Assembly: GCF_003711515.1 (NCBI RefSeq)
Contig: NW_021167093.1
Span: 484,643-548,642, forward strand
Source of the DNA: Sodiomyces alkalinus F11
Lineage: Eukaryota > Ascomycota > Sordariomycetes > Glomerellales > Plectosphaerellaceae
Length of the DNA stretch: 64,000 nt
Reading direction: 5' to 3'
The notes under the pieces were generated by a model. The model saw nothing but the letters and a program-made list of their open reading frames with translations, did no database searches and had not been told where the DNA came from. The translations under genes and the position numbers were made by a program. Each line of letters begins with the position of its first letter. Within the stretch, counting starts at the first letter, position 1. Positions 47,287 to 58,394 of the stretch are shown here, piece by piece.

Positions 47287-48154
47287 GGAGGTGGATATAG
47301 GTAATACCTCTGAAAATATAGAGGCTTTAACCCTCGCTACGCTATTAAATTCGAAAAGGCACCTTAGCCCTTCTATACTAACCCCTAGACGTTTTTCTAG
47401 GACCCGAATCGAGTCTCCCTCTGACTCGGACGCCGAAGGCGCTTTCGAAACGCCCTCTAGGGCCCCCTCTGCTAAAAATTCGAGCCTTTTAGGCTCTAAA
47501 TAGGCTAAAAAAGCACCCGGAATAGCTAGAGCCTCGGGAGAACCCTTAACCACGCCCTAGAAATCGACTAGCTTAGCTAGTAAGGCATAGGCTAAGGAAT
47601 TACTCTAATAGGCTCTTTAGCTACTTTAATAGGCCTATACCCTTAACCCTACCTCCTAGATTAAGGTTCTATCCGTCGGGCTTAAATCTGCTATCGACGG
47701 AGTACTAGAAGCCTCTAAGCCCTCTATACTCGAATAGAAGGTTAACGAGCTAGCCTAGGTAGTTCGTAGGCTTATTAAATAGCAGCCAAAACCCCTTTAT
47801 AGCGAGGCTTTAAAGAGGGAAAAAGGCCCTACCTAGGCCCCTATTTTAGGGGCTTTAGCACCTTTAGCCCCTACCCCCCCGGCACCCCTCTTAAACGACT
47901 CTAAAAAGGTCCCTAAGGTTATTCTTTAACCTACGGTAGGGGCCCGGATTCCTAGGGAAGACTTTAACCTCCTCGAGCTCCGAAATAGGCTTAATAAGGC
48001 CTTAAAAACCCCTGTAGTTACGGCTATTAGCCTATTAACTAATAGGAACCTTATTTTAACCCCGGGGCCAAAATAGAGCGTTTAATAGCTCCTAGACTCG
48101 TAGAACTAGTAGTTTAAAGAGCTAAAACTACGCCTATTACTATCGTTTTAGGGG
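47287..48154 (+). pseudogene. LINE2-A ORF1 (gag-like), truncated
   Basis: Resumes LINE2-A after Gypsy-2. An open start reads DIGNTSENIEALTLATLLNS, followed by RHLSPSILTPRRFSRTRIES and an acidic/Ser-rich tract. It then continues with TAG-interrupted sequence such as VGLKSAIDGVLEASKPSILE and TPVVTAISLLTNRNLILTPG near 48010-48065. The same order occurs in LINE2-B at 58395-59170. No knuckle is reached, because LINE1 copy C cuts it off at about 48155. It is a non-functional fragment. Confidence 0.77.
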
Positions 48155-51100
48155 TCTCCTTTAGCTCTTTATGAAGGGTAGAGATATAAAGAATAAAAAG
48201 AATAAGGGATATTAGTACATCTAATAGGACGCCCTCTCTAAGGTGCCGCGCGGGGGCCGTCTTACCGTTAAGTAATAGTTAGGCCGTATAATCTTAGAGA
48301 AAACTGCTTACTAGTATAGTAAGCTAACGGGGGAATTGTTTCTTCTTAAGTACTTCGAGGAGTCGAGTATAAGGGACGGTATTAAAGGCACCCTTTATAT
48401 CTAGTTAGAGTATCGAAGCGGTACCGATATAGGCCTAGCTTACCCTTATAGCTTCCGTGACTTTGTATACCGTTATCTCGGTACTTCTTCCTATTCGGTT
48501 ACTTATTTACCCTTTTAGAAAGAGCCGATACTCCTCCGCTATAGTAGCGATACAGTTAGCGAGTATTCTTTTAAGGACTTTACCTATCATATTAAGTAGC
48601 GGTACTAGTTATTACCCCTTCGCTATCCTATAATCGACTAACGGCCGGCCTTCCTTCCTTAGTACTACTATAATAGCGTAGCGGCACCTTTTCGGGTAGT
48701 AGCTCGCTTTAAGGCACGCTATAAATATTATACTTAGTCTTTAGTATAAGGGGGTTCTATAGGCCTTTAAGAGCCCTGTCGGGAGTTTATCTAGCCCTAG
48801 TACCGCCTAGGGCTTAGTTCTCTTAAGGCGCCCTTATATATCCGTTACAGTAATATCGCGGCGGATATCCTAGGCGGGGGGAAGCTCTACGCTAAAAGGC
48901 CTATAGGTAATAAGATAAGGGGAGGGGGAAGTTTCTGGCTTAGGACTTTACCTTTCTTAGAGTATAAGGTAGCTAGGCTATCGCTATCGTTTTAGCGTAA
49001 TAATACTATCGAAAAGGGGTTTAATGACGCTTTACACTTAATTCTTACTTATTTCTAAAATCGCTAAAGGAGGTTATTGTTCTTCCCGGTTAAGTATAGT
49101 AGGTATTGCTAGTATAGACGCTTTGGTATCGCCACGGCCTTATCTCGGTACCTCTCCGCTACCTAGAACTTATCCTATCGATTTCGTGATTTCCTTACCG
49201 TATATCTACGGCAAAGGCGCAGTGCCTTCTAAGTAAAAGCGGTTAGCTCCGCGTTCTATTAAGGCGTAGGTAGGAGTCTAAGAGTGCTACCGCAGTAACG
49301 CGGTACGGCCTTATCGGCTAGGGTTATAAGGTCTTCGATTAGGTTATCTAGTACTAAGTCGATATCTTCTAGTATTATAAAGGGGCCGGTCTACTATAAC
49401 TATATAGCGGCGAGCTAAGGGACCTATAAGGTGTTAAAGTCCTTCTAAACCTACTAGGGCCCGACTAAGTCCCGTGGTAATATTATCGCGGTGCTTACAG
49501 CGGTATTTATCTCTATATAGATTCGGGCTATATATAAACAGTAGTCTAACCCTATAATAGTCTTATTAAGACCGCTAAAGTCGTAGCGGAGCCCTTATAT
49601 TACCTATATAAGGTTAATAGTGCTAATACGCTAGCCCGGGCAGTGCTATATAATAGTTCCGGGGGGGTTACTAGGTCTAGGTTCTAATAGATTATAAGGG
49701 CAAATAGGGTATTAGCCTAAGGGTAGTATCGTAGTGGCTATGTCTATAAGGGGTAGTATAAGTTAAAGTCTCCTATAAGGATATATCGGCCCTATAGCGG
49801 TACTATATGGAATACGTCCTATAAGGGTATATTCTAGGGGATCCTAGCTAACTAGTAGTTCTCTAAGTAAATTAAGTAGATTATAAGGGTATCGTCTCCG
49901 GTCCCGAATATAACCGTATAGGTATCACGGTAGGCCCACCACGTCTATATATATATAGCGGGTATCTCTTATAGATATATAGGAGGGCGCGACCTCCTCC
50001 TTAGATTAGCCTGTATACCTCTAAGGAGGGGTTGGCAGGGCTTTTCGTAAAAGGGTTAAGGCCGGGTTCCTAGATTACTATTATATCGTACTCGGCGCGG
50101 TACTAAACCGGGAGCTCCCTCCGCGCCTAGCTCCTTCTTATATTCTATAAAAGAATATAGATACTTATTAGTTAAAAGAGGGGGGGGGGTTAAGATACTA
50201 TACCCGGTAAGACCGGGGTCTAGCTTTAGGGCTCCTACTACGGTACCTTACTAGCCCCGCGGGGGACTATATATGCGCTTATTAGCTCCGGTGTCGGGGA
50301 GCCCTCCTAACCCCTAGTGCTTTTCGAGGGACGTCCTTTCCCTATTTAGAGGGGTTAGTCTTAGTCCTAGGGTATATTAATCTAAGAAAAGATTTACGGC
50401 TATAGCGGGTATACGATTTCGGTCTAGCGGGTAATATTATAGTCTTTAGCTCTATACTTATAAACTTCCCGGGTCTTCTTAGCCTTTTTCTTTAATAGTT
50501 AGTAGGAGTTATTAAAGGTATTATAGTCCTTAGCATAGGCGGCGTAATAATAGGGGCGCCCTAGCGCTACTATATTATAATATCCTAGGCCCTATAAGTA
50601 TACCGATTCTAGCTTAGTATAGTATCGGTATACCCTTTTTACCGCGGTATAGCTATTAGCCCTATAGCCGAAGTATAAGCACTTATAGTACCTTAGAGGG
50701 CTAAGATTAGAATTATATAATTCGTAAATATAACTACCCCTCTTAAAAAGGAGGATATTCCGGATAAGGCTCGCTACCCTTTCCGGGGAAGCCGATTTAA
50801 GAAGGAGAAGTATAACCCTATTAGTGCCGTAGCGGGGTACCTGCTATTATACTTAGAAGAATTCTGCTTCGGGATTCGTCTTTTATAAGGATACTAATAG
50901 GTCCTCTTTAGATAAGGCGCTTAGGACCTTCTAGGGATAACCTTAGCTAGCGCAGGGTAGGTTCGTATAGCTAAGGTAACTCCTTTACAAAAGGCTTTCT
51001 TAACCTATTACTCCTTATAAGTAGCCTACTACTATACCCCTTCGGTAAAAGTAAAGTAGATATCTCTGCTAAATAGCTTCTATACCGTTACGGTCTTATA

Positions 51101-51743
51101 TTAGATAGCCGTAGATAATTTCTTTTAGGGTCCTAGTTCTAAGGGGTTTGTCTTCGAGGGAGGTTCCTTAGCGGATAATTAGTTCTCGATAACACTTAGC
51201 GGGGTTATATAGTAATACCGCCACGGGAGCCTAGGCGGCGAGATTAGCCTAAGTCTCCTTAGCACTACTAATATCTTTTCGGAGTTCCTCACGAATAAGT
51301 TAGCACATAACGGCGTATAGATATACTAGCGGTATTGTGCCGGCGGCGTTCCGAGTATATATCGTGATTAGTTCCTTTACTAGCTCCACGACCTACTTAA
51401 TCGTATTCCTATTAGCTAGTAAGGCCTGAATTTCTACCTTAATCTTAGCTACGCTCGGTCCCAGGCGGCGCGGTAATCCTTTTTCGGTCTTATATCAGTT
51501 CCGCGCTATATCCTACCTTAGATGGGGGGGGGGGGACGCTTATATTACGAAAAGTAGGTCCGTTACGAATTCTGTATTGTCGAGGTCGGGATAACGCTAT
51601 ACTATAATTCTTCTAGTCGCACTATAACGCCGGTATTACAGTGCCGCTATAATAGTATTCCGGGTAGGAGGCGGTAATTATAATCTCTATCTTAGTAGTT
51701 TTATCGATTTTACTCCTATTACGTGCCCGTGGTTAATAGGCGT
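48155..51743 (-). mobile_element. LINE1 copy C, lacking its 3' part
   Basis: Aligns with LINE1-B from about 35672 to 39290: part of reverse transcriptase, endonuclease (GRYILIGDFNLYY near 49770) and ORF1 (knuckle region near 50580-50680). It stops in mid reverse transcriptase at the low coordinate, where the 3' half and tail are missing. LINEs truncate at the 5' end on insertion, so this loss must come from a later deletion or rearrangement. A poly-G run occurs at 51526-51536. Confidence 0.83.
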
Positions 51744-52246
51744 CTATAATCGAATTCAGAAAAATAGATATTATTAGGGGTTAATATACCCCGTGGTTCT
51801 TTATTAGGACTCGGGGTCTACGGAAGACACTAGTATATAGGATAGTATAATCGCTATCCTACGCCCTTTTGCGATTATTAAGAAGCTTAGCGTCGGTATA
51901 CGTTAGTATAGTCGCTATTCCTACGCTTATCTAGCGACCGTGAATTCCTTTATAGCTTTACGCCTAGACCTATTAAAGGGGAAGCGTCTTTGCCTAGCGC
52001 GCTAGCGGTTATAATAGTTCCGCTAGTTACTACGTATCTATTTAGTCTTAGTATATATAGTTCGCGACGGCGACTAATACTTATTATATATCTATTTAGT
52101 TTTAGTATATATAGTCCGCGCCGAGCGGCTACACCTAGTACGCTAGCGTTCGCTAATAAACTATATACCTATTTAGTCTTAGTATATATAGTTCGCGCTA
52201 GGCGGCGGTAGGCGAACCTTATCTAAAAGTATTAGTTACTACTATT
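51744..52246. other. Unassigned sequence with tandem repeat
   Basis: No gene is recognised. It contains the tandem repeat at 52024-52200, and a pair of similar segments near 51845 and 51905 (ATAGTATAATCGCTATCCTACGC / TTAGTATAGTCGCTATTCCTACGC type). Confidence 0.5.
52024..52200. repeat. Three direct copies of a 33-bp motif with variable spacers
   Basis: TATCTATTTAGTCTTAGTAT followed by ATATAGTTCGCG occurs three times, starting near 52024, 52086 and 52158. The copies differ at a few TG/CA-derived sites. Spacers of about 20-45 bp contain GGCG-rich sequence. Confidence 0.8.
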
Positions 52247-52425
52247 TAATATACCCCGACTAAGTATATATCTGGCTAGCCAGTACTATAGGACCTAGGG
52301 ATTCTAGGGCTTAGAAAGGGGTGACTTTTACGATGAAATATAAGGTATAATAAAGATATCTTCTACTAAACTAGGGGGCAAATAGCGCCAAGGATATATA
52401 TACTCGGCGGGCCCGGACTATGTAT
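52247..52425 (-). repeat. Diverged Gypsy-2-type LTR fragment
   Basis: Reverse complement of roughly the last 180 bp of the Gypsy-2 LTR: TAATATACCC start, CTGGCTAGCCAGTACTATA, GATATCTTCTACTAAAC. Identity is lower than between the two Gypsy-2 LTRs. Similarity fades after 52425. Confidence 0.75.
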
Positions 52426-53137
52426 CTTCCGGTTCCTATATAGACGTATAGTTCCGGATCCATACAGACGTATAGCTCTAGCCTAAACGAGCGGATAGCT
52501 TAGGGCTATACATTCGTATAGTGCCTGCCTAATATAGTCGTATCAGGGAAGCATAGAAAGCGTACTATACCTTGATAGCCGCTATAAATAATAAGCACGT
52601 AAAGGAGGTTTACGAATAAACGATATATAAAGGAAAGAGCGTTAGGGGGGTAGGCGCGGCCTCGCCTATACTAAAAGAAGGGAAGGTATAAAGGGTGCCG
52701 TAGCGAGGGGAATAACCTTGCCGGGTCCGAAATAAAGGAAAGGATAGCGGCGAGTAACCATAGCGGCTATATACTAGAGGCGCACGCGATCGGGCATAGC
52801 ACTAACTAAACTAACTAGCTAACACCTATTAGCTACTAGCCCGGAGATAAGATCCGGATATTCGAATAGAGACTATATAGTGCCCGCGGAGCGATAACGT
52901 ACCTGCTATACAAAATAGACCTTTCCTATATATTAAGAGTATAGGGGTTTTTATCTAATAACGGTTTCCCCTCGAAAATTAGAGAAGAACTATTGCCTAG
53001 GAGGCTAGTTTAGCTTAGCGAAGCGAGAGCAGAGTAATAAATCACAATAATAATAATAGTATAGAAGCTACTTAGTAGTAATATCTACCTTATCTTTACC
53101 GAAAGAATATAAGAGTAGGCTACCTATATAGAGTAGT
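52426..53137. other. Sequence between two LTR fragments, with a LINE-like tail
   Basis: A 25-bp direct repeat occurs at about 52440-52490 (TAGACGTATAGTTC / CAGACGTATAGCTC). A segment near 52715-52750 resembles the sequence after the Gypsy-2 chromodomain (ACCTTGCCGGG..CCGAAATAA). At 53020-53066 there is AGCAGAGTAATAAATCACAA with an AAT-type tail, similar to the 3' end of LINE1. No open frame of note. It could be internal sequence of a short non-autonomous LTR element, but I cannot show that. Confidence 0.45.
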
Positions 53138-53272
53138 TAATATACCCTATCTGGGTATATCTCTAGCCAGCCAGTACTATAGGACCCAGGGCTTTTAGAA
53201 TTTAAAGGAGCGACCTCTAGTATAATAAATAGGGTATAATAAAGATATCTTCTCTAAACTAAGGGGGGCGCG
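53138..53272 (-). repeat. Second diverged Gypsy-2-type LTR fragment
   Basis: Same orientation as 52247-52425: TAATATACCC, AGCCAGCCAGTACTATAGGA, GATATCTTCTCTAAACTAAG. It ends within the LTR at about 53272. Confidence 0.75.
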
Positions 53273-53368
53273 TCCCTTGGACTTAAGTGTCCACAGGTAA
53301 ACCTCGGCTTCTATATATAGAAACCCGGGGGATTTCCCGGTATTCACTAATTATAACCCAGGGAAGCC

Positions 53369-53490
53369 ATAGTATACCCTAAAGGTACTTATAGTATACC
53401 CTGAAGGTATTTATAGTATACCCTGAAGGTATTTATAGTATACCCTGAAGGTATTTATAGTATACCCTGAAGGTATTTATAGTATACCCT
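53369..53490. repeat. 22-bp minisatellite, five and a half units
   Basis: Units ATAGTATACCCTGAAGGTAT plus TT start at 53369, 53391, 53413, 53435, 53457 and (partial) 53479. Units 2-5 are identical; the first reads CTAAAGGTAC. The repeated units keep CCTGAAGG with intact TG, although the DNA around is RIP-depleted. Another GTATACCC occurs near 53534. Confidence 0.93.
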
Positions 53491-53559
53491 GTGTATGCTA
53501 TAACTTATTCGATAGTACCTCTAGGGTACCCCGTGGTATACCCTGCTATTTACGGTGGA

Positions 53560-54130
53560 ATCTAGGGCATATTAGCAGTAGATTAAAAAGGCCTTCGGTA
53601 AAGGAGCTATACTAGGCGCTAGAACTTACTCTGCGCTTATTAAGGTAATTCTCTATAAGGTTTTTAGCGCCCTATCCAAGGCAGACTTACTAGTATCCTT
53701 ATAAAGTATAAATCCCGAGGCTAAGATCTTTTAAACGTGAATATAATTACCCCGCCACGGCACTAATAGGGTTATACTCCTTCTGGTAGAATTAGTACCC
53801 CCGGAAAGGGTAGTACGCCTTATACGGAATACCCTCCCTCTTAAGGGGGGCAGCTATATCTATAGACCCTATAACCTAGATGTTAATTTCCTAAGATACT
53901 ATAAATACCTATATTTTAGCTATAAGGCTAATATATATACCCTATAGTAGAGAGGGTATACCGCTACTATGCTACGCCCGAGTCGGCGTATCTATAAGGC
54001 CTAGGATATTATACTATTATAGTACTAGAGCGCCCCCGCCACTATACCGTTTACGCCGGAGACTATAATACCTTTAATAATTTATACTAGATACTAAAGA
54101 AGGGGGCCGAGAATGCCTCTGAGGCGTATA
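53560..54130 (+). pseudogene. LINE1-like ORF1 fragment, plus strand
   Basis: Reads IVERVYRYYATPESAYL near 53950-54000, the counterpart of ITERVYRYYTKPESVY in LINE1-B ORF1. It is preceded by a basic/Gly-containing region (PPGKGSTPYTEYPPS near 53810). It is cut at about 54140 by an LTR fragment. No start or end of the element is visible. Confidence 0.65.
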
Positions 54131-54139
54131 AGTACCGAA

Positions 54140-54325
54140 TAAGTATATTATCTAGAACTAAGGAAAGGAGAAGGAAAAGGTAAAAAGTCTATCTCGCTAG
54201 TAGCAGCTATACGTTAGCTGCCTAATCGGTAAGAGGTCTATACGATGTCCTAGCTTAGTACGGTCGGGACTCTAGCTAATAGGGTTAGCCTATAATATTA
54301 TATCCTCCCCCCCTTCCCCCCCCTT
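54140..54325 (-). repeat. Diverged Gypsy-1-type LTR with C-rich tract
   Basis: Starts TATTATCTAGAACTAAGGAA and ends with GTTAGCCTATAATATTAT, then CCTCCCCCCCTTCCCCCCCC (the complement of a polypurine tract). The order of segments fits the Gypsy-1 LTR on the minus strand, but the sequence differs widely, so this is an older or related family. I see no Gypsy-1 internal sequence after it. Confidence 0.6.
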
Positions 54326-55249
54326 TCGCGGGGGAGTCGCTAAGAGCGCGCGCCCTACTTACTATACGCCTTTAGAATCCCCTTACCTTATTCTCATTTT
54401 ACCCTTAACCTTACCCCTGGATCGCGTCGCCGTTTAAGGCCGTGATATTACTAGAGTTATTATAAGGGAGACCCCGCGGTCGGTTAGCCTTATCTTCGTT
54501 AGACGCACGCGAAGACTTCGCTCTCCTTACTTATCCTGCCACGTATAATAGCAGCCATAGTACTATAGCCTTTTATTCACCTACCCGATTTCTTATTATC
54601 GTAACGTTATAATACCTATAAGGGTAGGCGCGTAATCTGCTATAATAAGCTCCTCGCTCGCGCTTAGCCCTCCCTAGCAGAGGACTTATATAAAGGAATC
54701 GATCTAAGGGAGGTATAAGGCTCTAAATATAGGGGCGTGTACCTGCCTTTATTTCGTCGTATACCTCTCTTAAGGTAGTCCGTCCCCCAGGCTTCCTCTT
54801 ATAGTAAGGAAGGTCTATTTCCCGTAAATCTTACTCCTCTTTTTCCTTCCTTTAAGCCACCGAGTTTTAATAATATAGGTTAAGCTACTACGCTATCCCC
54901 CCTGGGCAAGGTCTTAGCTAACTCTGTATAGTTTTCGAGTTCTCTTATAGATATCTTATTTATTTCTTTTACTACTATCAATATTAAATAGACCGTTTTA
55001 AGTATAATAGCGTTCCTAATTCTAGTAGTAAGTCCTTCATTAATGAAACCTTAGAATATACTACTCGCGTCCTATAATAAGCTTCTAATCGTGTTAGTAA
55101 TATCGCTTTTACTTCGCTAGTATATAGCGATAATAGAACCAATGATAAATACGAATATATTACTAATAACTATAACGATAAAGCTAATAATAATAATAAC
55201 TATACTAATAACGACTATAATAACGATAATAAAATCCTCCTCCTTCCTA
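54326..55249. other. Unassigned RIP-mutated sequence
   Basis: No gene is recognised. Probably part of the leader of LINE3 or of the LTR element at 54140. A stretch rich in AATAACGATAATAA-type units lies at about 55150-55235. Confidence 0.45.
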
Positions 55250-57110
55250 CAACTTATATTAGTAGCCCTACTAGTATTAGGACGGGTAGCGGCGCTAAAC
55301 CAAAAGCCTTAACGGCCGCCCTACTCACAGGAATCACCCTAGCCTTCGGGCTCGGTGTAAACCGCCGTAACACGCCTAAAATCGGCGTAAAGGGTATTAT
55401 TAGATAGCTAACTCCCCGCTCTACCTAGTGGTACTAGGTATAGCTAAGCGGGCGCGGCACGTAATCCTATTATAACCTTAGAAGGACTTCTATAATACTA
55501 CCTATACCCCGATAAGATCCCCGAAAAACTCTTCTCGGACCTATTATACTAAGACGGAAAAGGGCCTAAGCGTCCCCCCCGCTAACTAATAGGACCTAAG
55601 CCTAAGCCGAAGCCTAAGATAAGGCCGCCGATATACCGATAAATACGTTAGCACCGAATAATAAGAGTAACGCTAAATTATTCGCTATAAGAGCCCGAAA
55701 GTAACTATAATAGATAATAGAAGACCTTATCCTATCCTTATAGCAGAAAGCCCGAGCCATCGATATCCTAATTCAGGTAGTCGAATAGGGTATCTCTACG
55801 GCGAGGGATACGTCGGGAGCCGATACTGCCCTTATAGGATAACTCGGTAACGAATTTATCGGCCTAATCAAAATAAGGGTCCTGACCCTAATAGCCGGTA
55901 TAGAACCCCTTAAGGCGCCGGGAGGTAGCTCCTAACCCCGACCGAATAGTATAGCACCGCCCGGTATAACTAATTCTAGCCTACCGCCTGCTAGAGTACC
56001 CCCCGTAAAGCCTATAGGATTACTAACCCCGTAGCCTATAAGCTAGTAAACCCGATTCCCTAAGTAATAGGATTAGATTATTATAGAGAAAAAGGGCAAG
56101 AAGAATAATATAACGCCCCTAAAGCGCCCGCTAGGGGACCCCCAGGAAAAGAAAAAGATAATAGGGTCTTCCTTTAATTCCCCGCTAAAACTATATTCTA
56201 GCTAGAATGATAAGAGGCTATAATAATTATCCGACACGCGGTATTAAAGACTAGTAAAGTAGGCGATTAGAATATTAGTATAGTGGAATATACCTGTATA
56301 GGAGCGGCGATATACCTAAGGAATTCCTAGATAAGACTAAAGATCCTAGAGGCCGAGGAAAACATCCGGTCCGCTATAGGAGCTCTTTATATATACGGGT
56401 AAAGACTTAGTATACCTTTATTATCTATACGGTTATTAACTTTATCGATAACTAAGAGGTTATAGGGGCTCTGATAGACAAAAAGGCCCTAAAATAAACT
56501 AGGCTAAAACTAATCCGCGTATCGAAATATAATAACCCGTATAAGTAAGGTCTTTCTAGCTAGCACGTCTTCTTCTAGATAGCACCGAAAAGACGGTTCC
56601 GCCTATTTAAGACGTTCTTACTAGTAAAGCCCTAAAACGCTAAAAGGGCTATAGCCTAGTAAAATAAGTGCTAGGGATACTACCCCCGATATATCTATAA
56701 CGGTAAGGTTAAATATAAAGAATATAGTTCCTTGTCGACGGACTATACCTATAAAGTACGATATATTAACTATTATAGACCCTATACCGCGGATAATACT
56801 AAGTGCCCGGTAAGGCTAAGGAGGGTAAAAGACAAGATTATTCCTCCTCTAAAGATAGAACTTAGTAAGATTAGGGTAGAGGGTATAGCCCTCTACGCGA
56901 AACTACGGAGCCTTAAAATACTAATAGAGAGCGTAGAGTCTAGTTAAGAGACTCTCTATAAGCCTACCTCCCCCGGTATTACCTAGGAAGGTAAGTTAAC
57001 CGTCTCCGACGCCGGCGATATCGGCGCTAGTAATAGCGGAGAGACTTAGGATAAAGTCGAAATAGAAGTCGACTCGGCTAAGTCCTAATCCTACTAACCT
57101 AGGACCCCGA
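55250..57110 (+). pseudogene. LINE3 ORF1 (gag-like with zinc knuckles)
   Basis: A long frame with TAG/TAA stops. Open at 56732-56946: STDYTYKVRYINYYRPYTAD, then NTKCPVRLRRVKDKI. This is a CX2CX4HX4C knuckle in which the first two Cys and the His now read Tyr while the last Cys remains. A second knuckle-like segment precedes it near 56665-56720. Upstream are RFRLFKTFLLVKP (near 56590) and DKKALK near 56480. The arrangement is that of ORF1 proteins of fungal LINEs of the Tad group. It differs from LINE1 and LINE2, so it is a third family. ORF2 is absent. Confidence 0.68.
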
Positions 57111-57722
57111 AAAGGCCCCGGGAAGATAGAATACCGGTACCCACGTAGTTATAGTTATAGTCGTACGCTAAGAAACCGATAACGATACGAGCATAGCTTA
57201 GATAAGCTAGCGCCTAACTAGAGATATCCTAAGGGGGCCTACTAAAGATAGCACCTACTAATAACCCTAATAAGAGACTATAGTAGTAATTAGTAAGGCT
57301 ACCGGGGGCCTAATTCCCGGAAGGATCTTACCTATATTTAATAGAATATAGATAAGAACCGTAGCCTACTAAAGATAGCGCTAGCTATCGCCTAGAAACG
57401 TAAACTAAACGTTATAATATATTAAGAGCCGCTAAAAGGGGAGGCTAGGGTATATACCCTACTAAGCCTACCCGGCTATAAGATATTTTCCCTAATCTGG
57501 TCCAAGTCAGAACCAGGGCATAAGCTAAGGGTAGTTACCTATAAAGGCCGACCTTAACTTATAATAGCTATAGTCGCTATTTCCTGGATTAAGAGACCTC
57601 CTCCTAATCCGGGTAAATAGTATACACTTCCTTAACCTTTACCGGGGACTTTTATCTAAAAGAGATACCTAGGATAACCTTAGCAACGCCTAATAGACTC
57701 CCCTAGCGAATATAACTATTAG
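57111..57722. other. Remainder of LINE3 or unassigned sequence
   Basis: About 600 bp between LINE3 ORF1 and the start of LINE2-B. I see no recognisable domain. It may be the beginning of LINE3 ORF2. Confidence 0.4.
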
Positions 57723-58141
57723 CGGCATCCTTCTTACAACTCACGTGGGGGGGCCTACGTTTTACGCACAAACGTCCTAAACCACTCAAGACCTATATCA
57801 ATCGATAGCCCTTTTCAAGCTCTATACGCCTATCCATGGTCCTATATCGTATAGGCGCTAGTTTTAGTATACTATAAGTGCGAAAACGCCTGGAAATAGG
57901 CTTATGGCTGCCCCGCGTGCGGGGCAAAAGTCTAATATAGCCCGTGCGCCTATACTAATAAAGCAGTAAGCCTAATCGCTCAGAGCCGCACCCATAACCT
58001 CCACATAACTTTAACGCTATAAACAATAATCTACTAGCTATAACGCTAGATATAATAACGCCCCTAAGGCCCCTAATATCTTTAACGCCTCTAAAGCCGC
58101 CCCTAAGGCCCCTATAATTATAGAGGGTCTACGGGAGGTAA

Positions 58142-58394
58142 TGTAACCGCGCAGATCGGTTATTAGGGTCAGGATAACCAATCCGGTCGACCGCACGTTT
58201 TCTGACTAATCAGGTCAGGGGACCGAACCGGTCAATCAGGTTAAAGGGATACACGTAACCGATCCGGATTATATAAGGACCGTCTTATCCGATCTTCCTG
58301 TATCTGGATTTTCATTCATCCATCCAGCTTTAGATCAACAATCACAATCATTATTTTTAACGTTCCTGTGTGGGAACGTCCCTGCGCAGTTACA
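58142..58394. mobile_element. 253-bp LTR-like insertion with 13-bp inverted termini, not RIP-mutated
   Basis: Begins TGTAACCGCGCAG and ends CTGCGCAGTTACA, inverted repeats with one mismatch. Inside are ATTATATAAGGACC (TATA-like, near 58275), TCATTCATCCATCCAGC and CAACAATCACAATCATT. CA and TG are frequent (TGTGTGGGAACG), unlike all surrounding DNA. It splits the LINE2-B 5' region; the intact arrangement is seen at 41092-41096/47287. Flanks share only GTA (GGTAA before, GTAGA after), so the target duplication is uncertain. A solo LTR is most likely; a MITE is the alternative. Confidence 0.78.

Noticed and set aside
47230..47553. Minus-strand open frame of 107 codons
   Set aside because: It crosses the Gypsy-2 LTR/LINE2 junction and is antisense to the LINE2 ORF1. 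Its openness follows from the lack of CA on the opposite strand.
51990..52211. Open frame of 73 codons with repeated YLFSLSIYS segments
   Set aside because: It is a translation of the 33-bp tandem motif, with no independent evidence for coding.
53369..53490. CRISPR-like array
   Set aside because: The units are directly adjacent with no unique spacers and the genome is fungal. It is a minisatellite.
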